From Sulfurimonas gotlandica GD1 (GTDB lineage: Bacteria > Campylobacterota > Campylobacteria > Campylobacterales > Sulfurimonadaceae), in assembly GCF_000242915.1 (NCBI RefSeq), contig NZ_AFRZ01000001.1, positions 1,984,001-2,048,000 of the forward strand: 64,000 nt of DNA. The letters are read 5' to 3'. How positions within the stretch are numbered: the first letter of the stretch is position 1; every line of letters begins with the position of its first letter. The position numbers and the translations under genes are program-made. The notes under the pieces were generated by a model. That model worked only from the letters and a program-made list of their open reading frames with translations, ran no database searches and was not told where the DNA came from. Shown piece after piece: positions 28,394 through 36,548 of this stretch.

Positions 28394-29272
28394 ATGCTAG
28401 AGTACTTATACCCGCTTTACAGACCACCCGCAGAAGCTGACAATATAATCATTCAGGCTACTTACGGGTGTAGTTACAACAACTGCACCTTTTGTTCGAT
28501 GTACAAAACAAAGAGCTTTGAAGTAAGAATCATAGAAGATGTCTTTAGAGATGTCGATACTCTCGCACACTCATATCCAGATGCCAGAAAAGTTTTTCTA
28601 GCTGATGGAGATGCTCTCTCACTAGAAACTGAGTATCTTATAAGACTTCTTAAATATCTCAAACAATCATTCTCAAAACTTGGACGTGTCTCTCTCTATG
28701 CATCTGCTCAAAACATACTGAACAAATCAAGCCAAGAGCTAGAGATGCTAAAAGAAAACGGTCTAAGTCTTATCTACTACGGAGTAGAGACGGGCAGTGA
28801 GACAGTTCTAAAAAAGATTACCAAGGGTGTAAACCAAAGCGAGATTATCGAGTCGCTAAACAAAGCCTCAGATGCAGGCATAAAAATATCTGCCACAGTC
28901 ATCCTCGGCATTGGTGGAACGAAATACACTGACGAGCATATAAGTGAGAGTGCAAAGGTTATAAACGCCACTAGAGTTAATTACCTATCAACTCTGCAAC
29001 TAGGACTTGAAGATGACTCAAAAGAAAAGTTCTACAAACACTTCAGTGACTTTGAAATGCTAGACGATACAGAGCTACTACAAGAGCAAAAAAAGTTTCT
29101 ACAACTCCTAAACCCAACTAACAAAATCATCTTCCGCTCAAACCACGCATCTAACGCCTTGCATCTAGCAGGAAACCTACCAAGAGAGAAGGGTAGACTC
29201 ATAGAAGAACTAGACAATGCGCTGAGTATTGGTAAGATGGCTTTTGTTCCGATGATTTTTAGAGGGTTTTAA
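28394..29272 (+). CDS. Radical SAM protein
   Basis: A 292-aa radical SAM enzyme. The cluster motif is GCSYNNCTFC near residues 25-34, i.e. C-x4-C-x2-C, slightly longer than the classic C-x3-C-x2-C and seen in the Elp3/MiaB-like branch. Later motifs LADGDALSL, SLIYYGVETGSETVLKKI and ATVILGIGG match SAM-binding and barrel strands of this branch. The substrate is unknown. It follows the CopD-like gene and converges with the CNBD gene with 1 base between the stops. Confidence 0.82.
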   Translation: MLEYLYPLYRPPAEADNIIIQATYGCSYNNCTFCSMYKTKSFEVRIIEDVFRDVDTLAHSYPDARKVFLADGDALSLETEYLIRLLKYLKQSFSKLGRVSLYASAQNILNKSSQELEMLKENGLSLIYYGVETGSETVLKKITKGVNQSEIIESLNKASDAGIKISATVILGIGGTKYTDEHISESAKVINATRVNYLSTLQLGLEDDSKEKFYKHFSDFEMLDDTELLQEQKKFLQLLNPTNKIIFRSNHASNALHLAGNLPREKGRLIEELDNALSIGKMAFVPMIFRGF

Positions 29273-29273
29273 G

Positions 29274-29747
29274 TTATGGTACTTTTTGTCCACGGTGCTT
29301 GATTAAAATAGTAGTTAATCTTTGGAGTATTTGGTTCTGTGCTTTTATAATACCTTTATATAAATGCATACCTATACGTGGAAACAGCTTTTCTATTTTT
29401 TTCATATTATTATTGTGTATGGCAAGGAGTATAGTTTTTTCTGTAGCTACGATTTCTATACCGGGTGATTTTTTTGTTGATACATTATATACACCAACTG
29501 GGTAGCGTTTGTATGAACCAAGCCTAACTACCTTGTCTTCTTCTGTATTATAGACATAGTAATCTACATTACCTTCATAGATAGTAGCGATATAATCAAA
29601 TGGTTCATCTACTGAAAATATAATTTCATCTTTTTCAAATTCAAGTACCTCAATAAATGATATTAAGCTTCTTAGTTCACTCGGTGATAGTTTATTGTAT
29701 ATAGGAAATTCTTGGAGTATAGTTTCTAAGTCCATTGAGTTCTCCAT
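29274..29747 (-). CDS. Cyclic nucleotide-binding-like domain protein without DNA-binding domain
   Basis: A 157-aa protein that covers one CNBD/cupin fold: YNKLSPSELRSLISFIEVLEFEKDEIIFS followed by YIATIYEGNVDYYV and ATEKTILLAI. The phosphate-binding cassette arginine/glutamate pair of true cAMP binders is not evident, and there is no C-terminal helix-turn-helix as in Crp/Fnr. It may be a stand-alone sensor or scaffold. Two start codons (MENSM) are possible five codons apart. Confidence 0.65.
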   Translation of the reverse strand: MENSMDLETILQEFPIYNKLSPSELRSLISFIEVLEFEKDEIIFSVDEPFDYIATIYEGNVDYYVYNTEEDKVVRLGSYKRYPVGVYNVSTKKSPGIEIVATEKTILLAIHNNNMKKIEKLFPRIGMHLYKGIIKAQNQILQRLTTILIKHRGQKVP

Positions 29748-29916
29748 TTATAAATTTAAGTGCAATAAATTATATCTTATTTTTTAAGTGCAGAAATTGA
29801 AATTAAATATATTTAATAGTTGGTGCTCTATTGAGGAAATTGTTCTTCATACGTTTCAAGGTTTTTAAAAGATATCAAAAAACTAGTGTGTAAAAAGCTT
29901 TTATTTACTTATGTGA

Positions 29917-29922
29917 TATAAT
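29917..29922 (+). promoter_or_regulatory. -10 box TATAAT for the Sel1 gene
   Basis: TATAAT inside GTGATATAATC, 41 bases upstream of the Sel1-protein ATG, with a T-rich block before it. A weak GGGAA ribosome site at 29953-29957 precedes the ATG. Confidence 0.55.
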
Positions 29923-29963
29923 CTAAAATAACCGAAATACATTGATGAAACAGGGAATTATAG

Positions 29964-30566
29964 ATGAAAAAATTAATCTTAGTAATATGTTTATTGTTTA
30001 GTGTAAATGTGTATGCAGACTTAGTTGATGATGGGATTTTAGCTACAAAACAATTTAATTATAAAAAAGCCGAAAAACTATATTCTAAATCTTGTGATAA
30101 AGGTGAAGGAGAAGGGTGCTTTTATTTAGCTCGGCTTAATTACAATGGGTTTGGAGTAAAAGAAGATAACACTAAAGCTTTTGAACTATGGAATAAAGCC
30201 TGCGAAGCTGGATATTTGAGAGGATGCCTATCACTAGGAATTGTGTTTGAATATGGTGGAGGTATGGAGATAGACCACAAGAAAGCTATGCAATACTATA
30301 CTAAAGCATGTGATGGTGGAGATACTAATTCATGTATCAATTTGGGAAGCATGTATTATCAAGGAAAATCTGTAGACAAAGATTTTGAAAAAGCTGTTAA
30401 TTATTTTAAGAAAACTTGCGACTTGGGAGATTCTACTGGATGTGTATTTGCAGCAGATGTCTACATGAGTGCAACAGATGAAACTAAAAATAGAGATGCT
30501 GCTAAAGAACTATATTCAAAAGGCTGTTATTTAGGAAATATCTATGGATGTGCAAGATCTAAATAA
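29964..30566 (+). CDS. Secreted cysteine-rich Sel1-repeat (Hcp-like) protein
   Basis: A 200-aa protein with a signal peptide (MKKLILVICLLFSVNVYA, cleavage near residue 18) and about five Sel1-like repeats. Each repeat carries paired cysteines (CDKGEGEGC, CEAGYLRGC, CDGGDTNSC, CDLGDSTGC, CYLGNIYGC). This C-x7-C spacing is that of Helicobacter cysteine-rich proteins (Hcp), where the pair forms an internal disulphide. It should be periplasmic or secreted. Hcp proteins bind peptidoglycan-type ligands in some species, but the role here is unknown. It is the last gene before the tRNA scar. Confidence 0.85.
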   Translation: MKKLILVICLLFSVNVYADLVDDGILATKQFNYKKAEKLYSKSCDKGEGEGCFYLARLNYNGFGVKEDNTKAFELWNKACEAGYLRGCLSLGIVFEYGGGMEIDHKKAMQYYTKACDGGDTNSCINLGSMYYQGKSVDKDFEKAVNYFKKTCDLGDSTGCVFAADVYMSATDETKNRDAAKELYSKGCYLGNIYGCARSK

Positions 30567-30620
30567 GATGTTAATTTTAAGTTTTGATTGTTTGTTTTTG
30601 AAGGGTTCTACAAAATGAAA

Positions 30621-30667
30621 TGGTGTCAGAGGGGGGACTCGAACCCCCGACCCCCGGCTTATGAGGC
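30621..30667 (-). tRNA. 3' half of a CAU-anticodon tRNA (partial; likely attachment site)
   Basis: Read on the minus strand, the block begins in the anticodon loop (CTCATAA, anticodon CAU) and continues with the stem GCCGG. Then come a GGGTC variable loop, a perfect T arm (GGGGG-TTCGAGT-CCCCC), acceptor CTCTGAC, discriminator A and encoded CCA. The 5' half is missing: the bases to the right show no D arm and no GTCAGAG acceptor strand. A tRNA 3' half that starts at the anticodon loop is the usual product of integration into a tRNA gene. The remaining bases to 30960 hold no gene that I can support. Confidence 0.8.
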
Positions 30668-30960
30668 TAATGTAATGAAAATAGTGTTCCATCAACAACC
30701 TATACCAAGAGGCTTATAAAGAAAAATGACGAGCCTACTTTAGTGCCTTCTTTATACAATTGTTAGACTAGAACGACTCAATTTCAAAGGCATAAGCTGC
30801 AAGGCACACCGTAAATTTATGCCGAAATTCTAGATATATATCTAAATAATTAGTTATAAACACTCTGATTTAAAGTTTAAATACACCTATTTTATTACCC
30901 AGACATAAAGCTGTCAATTAGCAATCTTATACTTCTTTTATAAAATTAGAGGAGTTTGAG

Positions 30961-31548
30961 ATGAGACGAAGAAAAATAGTTACAACATCCCTAGAAGAGT
31001 TTGATAAAACAGAACTTGTGGAAAAAGAATTAGTAGGTAAAATTTCTCTATGGATGTTAAGAATAATTATAAAACTTGGAGGTAGTAAAGAGTTTCTTGA
31101 TAAGGACAATCGTTTCAATAAAGATTCTATTGCATGCTTTTTGGATGTTGGTCAATATACAGAGATGGATAGTGATGACTTTAAAAGAAGTGAAGTTCTC
31201 GCAATACTGAAAAAGAATCTTATTAAACTAGAAAAAAGAAAACGAGTTACAAGTTCTAAACTTCTCACAAAAAATATAAAACAGATCTCAAAGCTTATGA
31301 ATTTAAACATTTATGAAGAGCAGATTCTGGAATTTAAAGTTTTACAAAATCAATATGAGATTTTAGATGAAACTGCTGACTTACTTGGTAATACTTTAAA
31401 TTCATCACAAACAAAAAAAGTATTAAGTGTTATCTTGAATATACCTATAAAAAACATAAATGAAGCATTTAAATCAACCTCCAAATTGAGCAGGTCATCT
31501 ATCGTATCAGTGGAATGTCCCCTATTTAATAGACAATATCATATCTGA
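30961..31548 (+). pseudogene. Truncated N-terminal fragment, probably of an AAA+ ATPase
   Basis: A 195-aa open frame with a GAGG ribosome site. It is all-helical and ends ILDETADLLGNTLNSSQTKK, then INEAFKSTSKLSRSSIVS. From family memory this resembles the helical domain that precedes the ATPase core in a group of bacterial AAA+ proteins, where S-x-L-x-x-S-G-L leads to Walker A; no Walker motif remains here. Homology stops exactly where a 26-bp IS-end-like repeat starts (31510); the last ~12 residues are read from the repeat. The AAA+ call is inference; truncation at the repeat is direct. Confidence 0.5.
31510..31535 (-). repeat. IS-end-like 26-bp repeat, copy 1
   Basis: GTGGAATGTCCCCTATTTAATAGACA. 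Three bases differ from the other copies. It resembles an IS3/IS150-type terminal inverted repeat (TG-x3-TG-x-CCCC...GGACA-like), outer end to the left. It cuts the AAA+-like fragment and supplies the last codons of the Fic gene from the other side. Confidence 0.7.
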
Positions 31549-32656
31549 TATTTCTTCCTTGAGTACCTTCAATCTGATGTAAACAACCTAATTTCACAAG
31601 CTCTTGTATATCTCTTTTTGCTGTTGCCAAAGATGTTTTGGTCATTGCAACATATTTTTTTGTAGTAAGCCCGCCTTGAAATTCTCCTTCGTTATACTCT
31701 AATAACTTGCTCAGCACTTTTAATTGGCGCTGATTTAAAGTAATTTGACGCACCTTATCCCAAAACTTTGTTTTTTGTATAACTCTGTTGATTGCATCAA
31801 GTGTCTCTTGAAGTGAGTCGTTAAATCTATCTAAATACCATGATACCCAAGCTGTACAATCTAAATCTGGATTGTCTATCAAGTTTTGAGACATCTCTAG
31901 TTTGTCATAATAATTTTTACGATCCTTTGCTATTGCACTAGAGATAGAAAAATATTTATATTCTATCCCAAAATCTTTTGAGATTATGTAATCACTTATG
32001 ATTCTTGCCATTCTGCCATTGCCGTCATCATAAGGGTGAGTAGTTACAAACCATAAATGTGCTATCGCGCTTTTAATATAGATATCGTCATCGCTTGTAT
32101 TAATATACTTCAACAAAGCATCCATATCATTATCTATTCTCTTAGCAGGCACTCCTACGAAATGTACTTTTTCTTTGCCAATTACGCCTGAGACAATTTG
32201 CATGTCATCATAATCACGAAACACTCCCAGTTTGATTTTAGTAAAACGGCTTGGAGTTTGGGAAAGAAGTGAAATATGCCATTTATGTAAACGCTCTAAT
32301 TCTAGTGGCGTTGTGTTGAGTATGGTATCCATTAAAATATCCGCGAGAGAGTCAGTGTGATGGGTAGACTTGTCATATACTTTGTCAAATGTTGCATCTA
32401 GTTTTTTTCTTATTGAAGATCTTACACTCTCTCTTTGAAGATGTTCCCCCTCTATTGCAGAAGTGGAAACAATCTCGCTTGTAAAAAGATCTATCTTAAT
32501 GTTGGTTTGAGTATCTTTATCAAGAAGCGTGATTAATGCTTTTACTTGACCTATACTCTGAGATATTTGTGTGATTTTAGGAAGAAGTTCACGAAGGTTA
32601 TAATGAAATTTTGGATAATAGGGATGTTGCCAAATCCATAGTTGTTTCTTTTGCAT
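31526..32656 (-). CDS. Fic family protein with DUF4172 N-terminus and inhibitory helix
   Basis: A 376-aa Fic protein. The N-terminal DUF4172 region starts WIWQHPYYPKFHYN. The inhibitory helix motif TSAIEGE appears near residues 71-77, the class II arrangement where a glutamate blocks ATP. The active-site motif HPYDDGNGRMARI (near 212) is complete, so AMP transfer to a hydroxyl of a target protein is likely. A C-terminal winged-helix (about 300-376) may bind DNA. No antitoxin gene is beside it. The last codons fall in the repeat at 31510-31535. First cargo gene of the IR-bounded segment. Confidence 0.9.
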   Translation of the reverse strand: MQKKQLWIWQHPYYPKFHYNLRELLPKITQISQSIGQVKALITLLDKDTQTNIKIDLFTSEIVSTSAIEGEHLQRESVRSSIRKKLDATFDKVYDKSTHHTDSLADILMDTILNTTPLELERLHKWHISLLSQTPSRFTKIKLGVFRDYDDMQIVSGVIGKEKVHFVGVPAKRIDNDMDALLKYINTSDDDIYIKSAIAHLWFVTTHPYDDGNGRMARIISDYIISKDFGIEYKYFSISSAIAKDRKNYYDKLEMSQNLIDNPDLDCTAWVSWYLDRFNDSLQETLDAINRVIQKTKFWDKVRQITLNQRQLKVLSKLLEYNEGEFQGGLTTKKYVAMTKTSLATAKRDIQELVKLGCLHQIEGTQGRNIRYDIVY

Positions 32657-32738
32657 TTTTACCTCATGAGCTGATTAGTTTTCTAATCGTATCATTATAT
32701 GAGCTACTTGTCAATTATAAATAGCTCATATTTTAGAT

Positions 32739-32771
32739 AGTTCCAAATGTTACTATATATGGAACTAACCT
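32739..32771. repeat. Small palindrome resembling the cassette repeat family
   Basis: AGTTCCA...TGGAACT with centre AATGTTACTATATA, followed by AACCT. It shares GTTCC/GGAAC and AACCT with the larger palindromes but is short and lacks the outer arms, so membership is doubtful. It lies upstream of the Fic gene. The rest of 32657-32909 shows nothing else. Confidence 0.3.
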
Positions 32772-32909
32772 AAAAACTTCTTCAACACCCTAACGGTATC
32801 TCCTAGTATGGCTATGTGGAAGATTGCGAATTTATTGGGAAATGACCTCTTAAAAAAGAGGTTGTTGAGAGAGTTGTATTATTTTATAAAACACGATATA
32901 TGGTAACTT

Positions 32910-33848
32910 CTATTGCTTAGCATCCAACAAATGAGAATTAATCTCTGCTTTACAAACTACTATATAACTATCCTCTTTTCTTTCATACCAATCAAATGCT
33001 TTTACTTTTTGCTGCCCTCTAGTACTCCAGTAGACAGATGTTTCGGTGCCTTTATCAGTTGCAATATTTACTTGTGGTGAAGTCCTCGAAGGTATAAAAA
33101 ATGGAAACAACTCATCTTGAAAAGAGTATTTGTTGTTTTCATCCCTATCTATAAGTTCCCACTTAAGACTTCCAACATTAATATTTCCACAAGCTTTATT
33201 TATCTCTTTACTTTGTGCTTTTGTATATTTTTTATTCATATCCACATAATAGAACTTTTTCCATTTTTGCGAATAAAAAATATTTTTGTTATTAAGTAGT
33301 TCTTTCCATTGTGGTATAACCTTTTCAAATCTATCTATATTCTTTTTTAATTTATTACTAGCTACTCTTGACGATGTTTGAGATTCAAATTTATTTACTT
33401 CTTTTAAGATGTCATTTAATCTTTCCAATGCATTATCAACACTGTTTACATCCTTAGATATACTAATTCCATCTGCCTTTAATAATAAATCAGCTAAATA
33501 CAGCAGATTATTTTTATCTTCATCACTCAATATCCCAGTTGCTTTATCTTTAAAAAAGCCCATTATTCCAGTTTTTTTAGAATCTTGCCATTTTTTTATA
33601 GCTGTTCTAGAATCAAATGTATTTAAATTACCATCTATTTTGTATGAATAAAATCCTAGTAATTCTAGTATTGACTGAAGTTTTTTTGCTTCAAGTTTTT
33701 CTTTATCTTCAATTGAAATATTTTTACCTCCATTTGACATGAGTGCATTCGCCGCTGCACTTGACATAAAACCACTTAAAAAACCAGCCTCTAAACCACT
33801 TGATAAAATAGCTATTAATAACCCAGCAATTAAACTTTTTCTTAACAT
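32910..33848 (-). CDS. Exported protein with peptidoglycan-binding-like domain
   Basis: A 312-aa protein with an N-terminal signal sequence (RKSLIAGLLIAILSSGLEAG). A PG_binding_1-like module lies near residues 55-110: QSILELLGFYSYKIDG followed by FDSRTAIKKWQDS. A helical middle and a unique C-terminal part with two cysteines (CGNINVG, VVCKAEIN) follow. It should act in the periplasm, possibly bound to the wall. Function unknown. It has its own AT-rich upstream region and is followed on the island by palindrome A, which lies upstream of its start. Confidence 0.7.
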   Translation of the reverse strand: MLRKSLIAGLLIAILSSGLEAGFLSGFMSSAAANALMSNGGKNISIEDKEKLEAKKLQSILELLGFYSYKIDGNLNTFDSRTAIKKWQDSKKTGIMGFFKDKATGILSDEDKNNLLYLADLLLKADGISISKDVNSVDNALERLNDILKEVNKFESQTSSRVASNKLKKNIDRFEKVIPQWKELLNNKNIFYSQKWKKFYYVDMNKKYTKAQSKEINKACGNINVGSLKWELIDRDENNKYSFQDELFPFFIPSRTSPQVNIATDKGTETSVYWSTRGQQKVKAFDWYERKEDSYIVVCKAEINSHLLDAKQ

Positions 33849-33960
33849 AACAGAACCTTTTATATTTAATTAAAATATTTTATTGTATTTATTCTTAAAA
33901 GTTGATTTATGATATGCGAATACATAATATCGCTAAATTAAAACCTCATAAACTCTATAT

Positions 33961-34018
33961 TCTCTAGGTTTTGGAGTAAATAAAGCTGTTATCAATTTTG
34001 CTCCACAAGGTACAGTTT
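33961..34018 (+). repeat. Cassette palindrome A
   Basis: Arms CTAGGTTTTGGAG and TTGCTCCACAAGGTACAG around the centre TAAATAAAGCTGTTATCAA. It is preceded by AACCTCAT as in copy F. Short form of the family (58 bp). It separates the PG-binding gene from the phosphoesterase operon. Confidence 0.7.
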
Positions 34019-34032
34019 ATGAATATACCAAC

Positions 34033-34637
34033 TTATAACTCTATTGCATAATAGTTTGGAATACCGGAGTTCTTATTAACTCCTGGATTATAAAAAATAG
34101 TGTTTCTAATTTTATCTACAGTTTCAATTGGTCTATGCATTTGACCACAAAGAATAACCCCTTTGGACTTATAATGTTGTTTTTAAGAGCATTATATAGC
34201 TCTGTATCTCCCCAATCATCGTTATCTGTATTTGTGGAAGTTTTTGTATAAGCTGGTGGAACGTGTGTGATTAAAACATCACACTCATCATATTCAAAAT
34301 ATCCATCAGCACCTATGTAAGGGTAGCAACCAAACTTTATGTTCCCAATTACCTTGATAAAGTTATCAGCATAATAATTTAAAGTATCAATTTTGCTTAA
34401 CCAATCTTCATTATCAAATTCTTCTATATCATGATTACCACTACATACAAAAAGTGGCTTATTGAACTTTTTTATCCATGATGTTATCCATTCAATCTGT
34501 ACTATAAGTGTTTCATCTTTTGAATCTTCTAGAAAATCTCCGCTAATACAAAATATATCAAAATTATTCTCTTGTTCCGCTATCCATTCAAACCATTTTT
34601 TATTAAAATGTAGATCAGTGGTGTGTAATATTTTCAA
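34033..34637 (-). pseudogene. Metallophosphoesterase broken by a -1 frameshift
   Basis: The intact frame gives 173 aa: TTDLHFNKKW (metal ligands D and H), ISGDFLED, VCSGNHDIEE and ITHVPPAYTK, the ordered motifs of calcineurin-type phosphoesterases. After SPKG the frame shifts at a GGGG run near 34160. In the other frame the homology continues: LCGQMHRPIETVDKIRN...FYNPGVN to a stop at 34033. One extra G would restore a ~200-aa enzyme, although the usual GHxH reads GQMH. It overlaps the 115-aa gene upstream by 4 bases. It may be a true mutation, phase variation at the G run or a sequencing error. Confidence 0.8.
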
Positions 34638-34981
34638 TACTTTGCCTGAAATATTTTGTAATGCATATCATATTGGAATAAAACATTACTTTCATTTAAA
34701 TTAAAAGCTTCTATTATTAATTTTTTAGCTTCACTTGAGTTAATAATATTATCGTTGGAATAAACAATATATCGTAAATTTTCAACGTCATATATTACTC
34801 TACCTCTTGGAATATCTTCATATTCATAAAGATAAAAATCTTTGTTCTGTAAAGATATTTCATCCCATATTTGATAGTGTGCAAAATCGCTGTCTATAAA
34901 GTTGTTAATAACTTTTACGGTATCTATACTTATGCATTTTAAATATATTTCTTGTTTATATATCCAAAATACTCCTACCAT
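34634..34981 (-). CDS. Hypothetical protein, phosphoesterase neighbour
   Basis: A 115-aa protein with no motif that I can name with certainty. The middle reads YEDIPRGRVIYDVENLRYIVYSND, a pattern that I associate with small proteins encoded next to metallophosphoesterases; this is memory-based inference. It overlaps the downstream phosphoesterase by 4 bases (ATGA) and the upstream fragment by 7, so it is co-translated with them. Confidence 0.6.
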   Translation of the reverse strand: MVGVFWIYKQEIYLKCISIDTVKVINNFIDSDFAHYQIWDEISLQNKDFYLYEYEDIPRGRVIYDVENLRYIVYSNDNIINSSEAKKLIIEAFNLNESNVLFQYDMHYKIFQAKY

Positions 34982-35091
34982 TTATACCGACCTTCATATC
35001 CTTCTATGATCTTTTTATTTTCTAAATATTCTACATCAACATCAAGCCATGTTTTATTGAGGTGTAAGTCAGTAGTATCTAATAGCCTCAT
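34975..35091 (-). pseudogene. 38-aa remnant of a second metallophosphoesterase N-terminus
   Basis: The frame starts MRLLDTTDLHLNKTWLDVD and ends KWRYG-like (…GYEGRYKW) at 34975. Its first 16 residues align with the start of the neighbouring phosphoesterase (MKILHTTDLHFNKKWFE), including the DxH metal motif. Nothing of the rest of the enzyme is present. It is a partial duplication inside the same operon, or a short peptide that is still translated. Confidence 0.6.
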
Positions 35092-35100
35092 ATTTTCATA

Positions 35101-35715
35101 CTACTTTTTTGAAAATAATATTGCAACACTACTCCAAGCCCACATGGAATCATTACTTGCTTCTGTAGGATGAAACATATCTGTCATATATTTATATTGT
35201 AGTTCATCTATCCCATATCTACAGTTTTTAATTAAATCTAGAGTCATTTTTTCAACATCTTGTTGTGTTATTGATGGTTTTTGAAATTCTGAGATAAATG
35301 CAATAATTCCATACTCAATTACTTCATCTTTGAGTAGCTGCTTAATTCGTGTTATATCAAGCATTACTTTTTCTTGGTTCTTAACAGAGTTTTTAACTTC
35401 AATAATTGCTAAAGGATTTTTATTTTTCAAGTATATGGCAATATCCGCTCTACCACCTTTTCTACTATAATCCTCTATTTCTTTAGGTGCTTTTTTCCCA
35501 ACTGCTTCATATAAGTCCTTAATATGCTCTTCAACATAGACAGAGCCTATATCTTCACTGTCGCCAATAGTTTCAGCTATATATGTAGTTAATACATATT
35601 CTGCTCCATTACTAACTCCCTCTTCATCATTTGTCCATTTTAGGTGTTTCTTTTGAGCTTTATTCAAACCTTTTATTGTAGCTTCCAATATTGTTTCTCT
35701 ACTAATTTTTGCCAT
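35101..35715 (-). CDS. PD-(D/E)XK nuclease-like protein
   Basis: A 204-aa soluble protein. The motif GRADIAIYLKNKNPLAIIEVKNS (about residues 88-110) has the D...(E)xK arrangement of PD-(D/E)XK nucleases: Asp in ADIAIY, then E and K in IIEVK. A preceding helix with a glutamate (EEHIKDLYEAVG) fits the fold's first helix. Such proteins are common in restriction and defence systems. It is downstream of a winged-helix gene in a compact operon. Nuclease activity and target are inference. Confidence 0.65.
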   Translation of the reverse strand: MAKISRETILEATIKGLNKAQKKHLKWTNDEEGVSNGAEYVLTTYIAETIGDSEDIGSVYVEEHIKDLYEAVGKKAPKEIEDYSRKGGRADIAIYLKNKNPLAIIEVKNSVKNQEKVMLDITRIKQLLKDEVIEYGIIAFISEFQKPSITQQDVEKMTLDLIKNCRYGIDELQYKYMTDMFHPTEASNDSMWAWSSVAILFSKK

Positions 35716-35735
35716 CTAAATATCCTTTTTATTTT

Positions 35736-36041
35736 TTACTTCAATATTTTTCTAATACCGTTTTCATCACGAAAGGATATTACGTCATCAAGTTCTAATT
35801 GTTCTATAGCTTTATTTACTGCATTATAACCAAGTCCAAGTTTTCTTTGTATGTATGAAACAGAAGTTTTTTTATCATTAAAAACTATGCTTTTAACCTT
35901 TTTGTAAACCATTTCTTCGTTTTCATTTGTAGATATTTTTTCAGAAGTATTCACTGTTTTATCACTACAAAGAGAATTTTTATCAAAGTTTAGTGTTTGT
36001 ATAAACTTCATAAACTCTATCACATCCTTCATTGTATTCAT
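35736..36041 (-). CDS. Small protein with FtsK-gamma-like winged helix
   Basis: A 101-aa protein. The C-terminal ~55 residues, KTSVSYIQRKLGLGYNAVNKAIEQLELDDVIS, match the gamma domain of FtsK (SxSxLQRxxxIGYNRAAxxxxxLExxGIV), which recognises KOPS DNA. The motor part of FtsK is absent. It could guide a partner, perhaps the nuclease encoded 20 bases downstream, to particular DNA, or act as a repressor of its own operon. Confidence 0.75.
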   Translation of the reverse strand: MNTMKDVIEFMKFIQTLNFDKNSLCSDKTVNTSEKISTNENEEMVYKKVKSIVFNDKKTSVSYIQRKLGLGYNAVNKAIEQLELDDVISFRDENGIRKILK

Positions 36042-36044
36042 TTC

Positions 36045-36548
36045 TCATCCTTTCTCTGAGAGTGAGTTCACATGTTCTATAGTTGATGGCAATAGGTCTA
36101 TCCATTCAAAATACAGAGAACCACAAGAAGACTCTATACCATTATCATCTTTTTCGATTGTATACCTAGCTCCATTAAAGTATTTTGATATATATGTTTT
36201 CCCATAAGTTAAACCACCACTTGTTTCACCAATATATTTTAAAGTCCTTACACATTTCCGACGAGTGAAAACAGAGTTATAAGAAGGATCTACTTCACAT
36301 ATCATGTCTTTTGCTTTACTGCTCATATAGAATGTTGTATCTTGGTGCATTTGTCTATAAAGAGCTTGAATCAAGGTATAGTCTTTATTAAATAGCATGG
36401 TACTTTCTACATGTTTTTCAAAGATCGAAATAATCTGATTGACTCGCTTATCTATGGAATCAACTTTTTTATATCTAATAGAATCCCATATGTTCATGTA
36501 CTTTTCTTCTTTTTCAAAACCGAGATAGTGATTTAAATTATTACTCAT
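36045..36548 (-). CDS. Hypothetical protein
   Basis: A 167-aa soluble protein that I do not recognise. The N-terminal half is helical (SIRYKKVDSIDKRVNQIISIF); the C-terminal half has several aromatic and glycine-rich turns (YIGETSGGLTYGKTYISKYF). No catalytic motif is visible. It overlaps the upstream gene by 4 bases (ATGA) and is 3 bases from the FtsK-gamma-like gene, so it is part of the same translated block. Confidence 0.6.
   Translation of the reverse strand: MSNNLNHYLGFEKEEKYMNIWDSIRYKKVDSIDKRVNQIISIFEKHVESTMLFNKDYTLIQALYRQMHQDTTFYMSSKAKDMICEVDPSYNSVFTRRKCVRTLKYIGETSGGLTYGKTYISKYFNGARYTIEKDDNGIESSCGSLYFEWIDLLPSTIEHVNSLSEKG

Noticed and set aside
30621-30960. tmRNA 3' end, or a tRNA interrupted by a group I intron
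   Set aside because: The minus-strand sequence has a clear CAU anticodon loop, which tmRNA lacks, and no tag-like reading frame was found. No tRNA 5' half appears further right within several hundred bases, so an intron does not fit.
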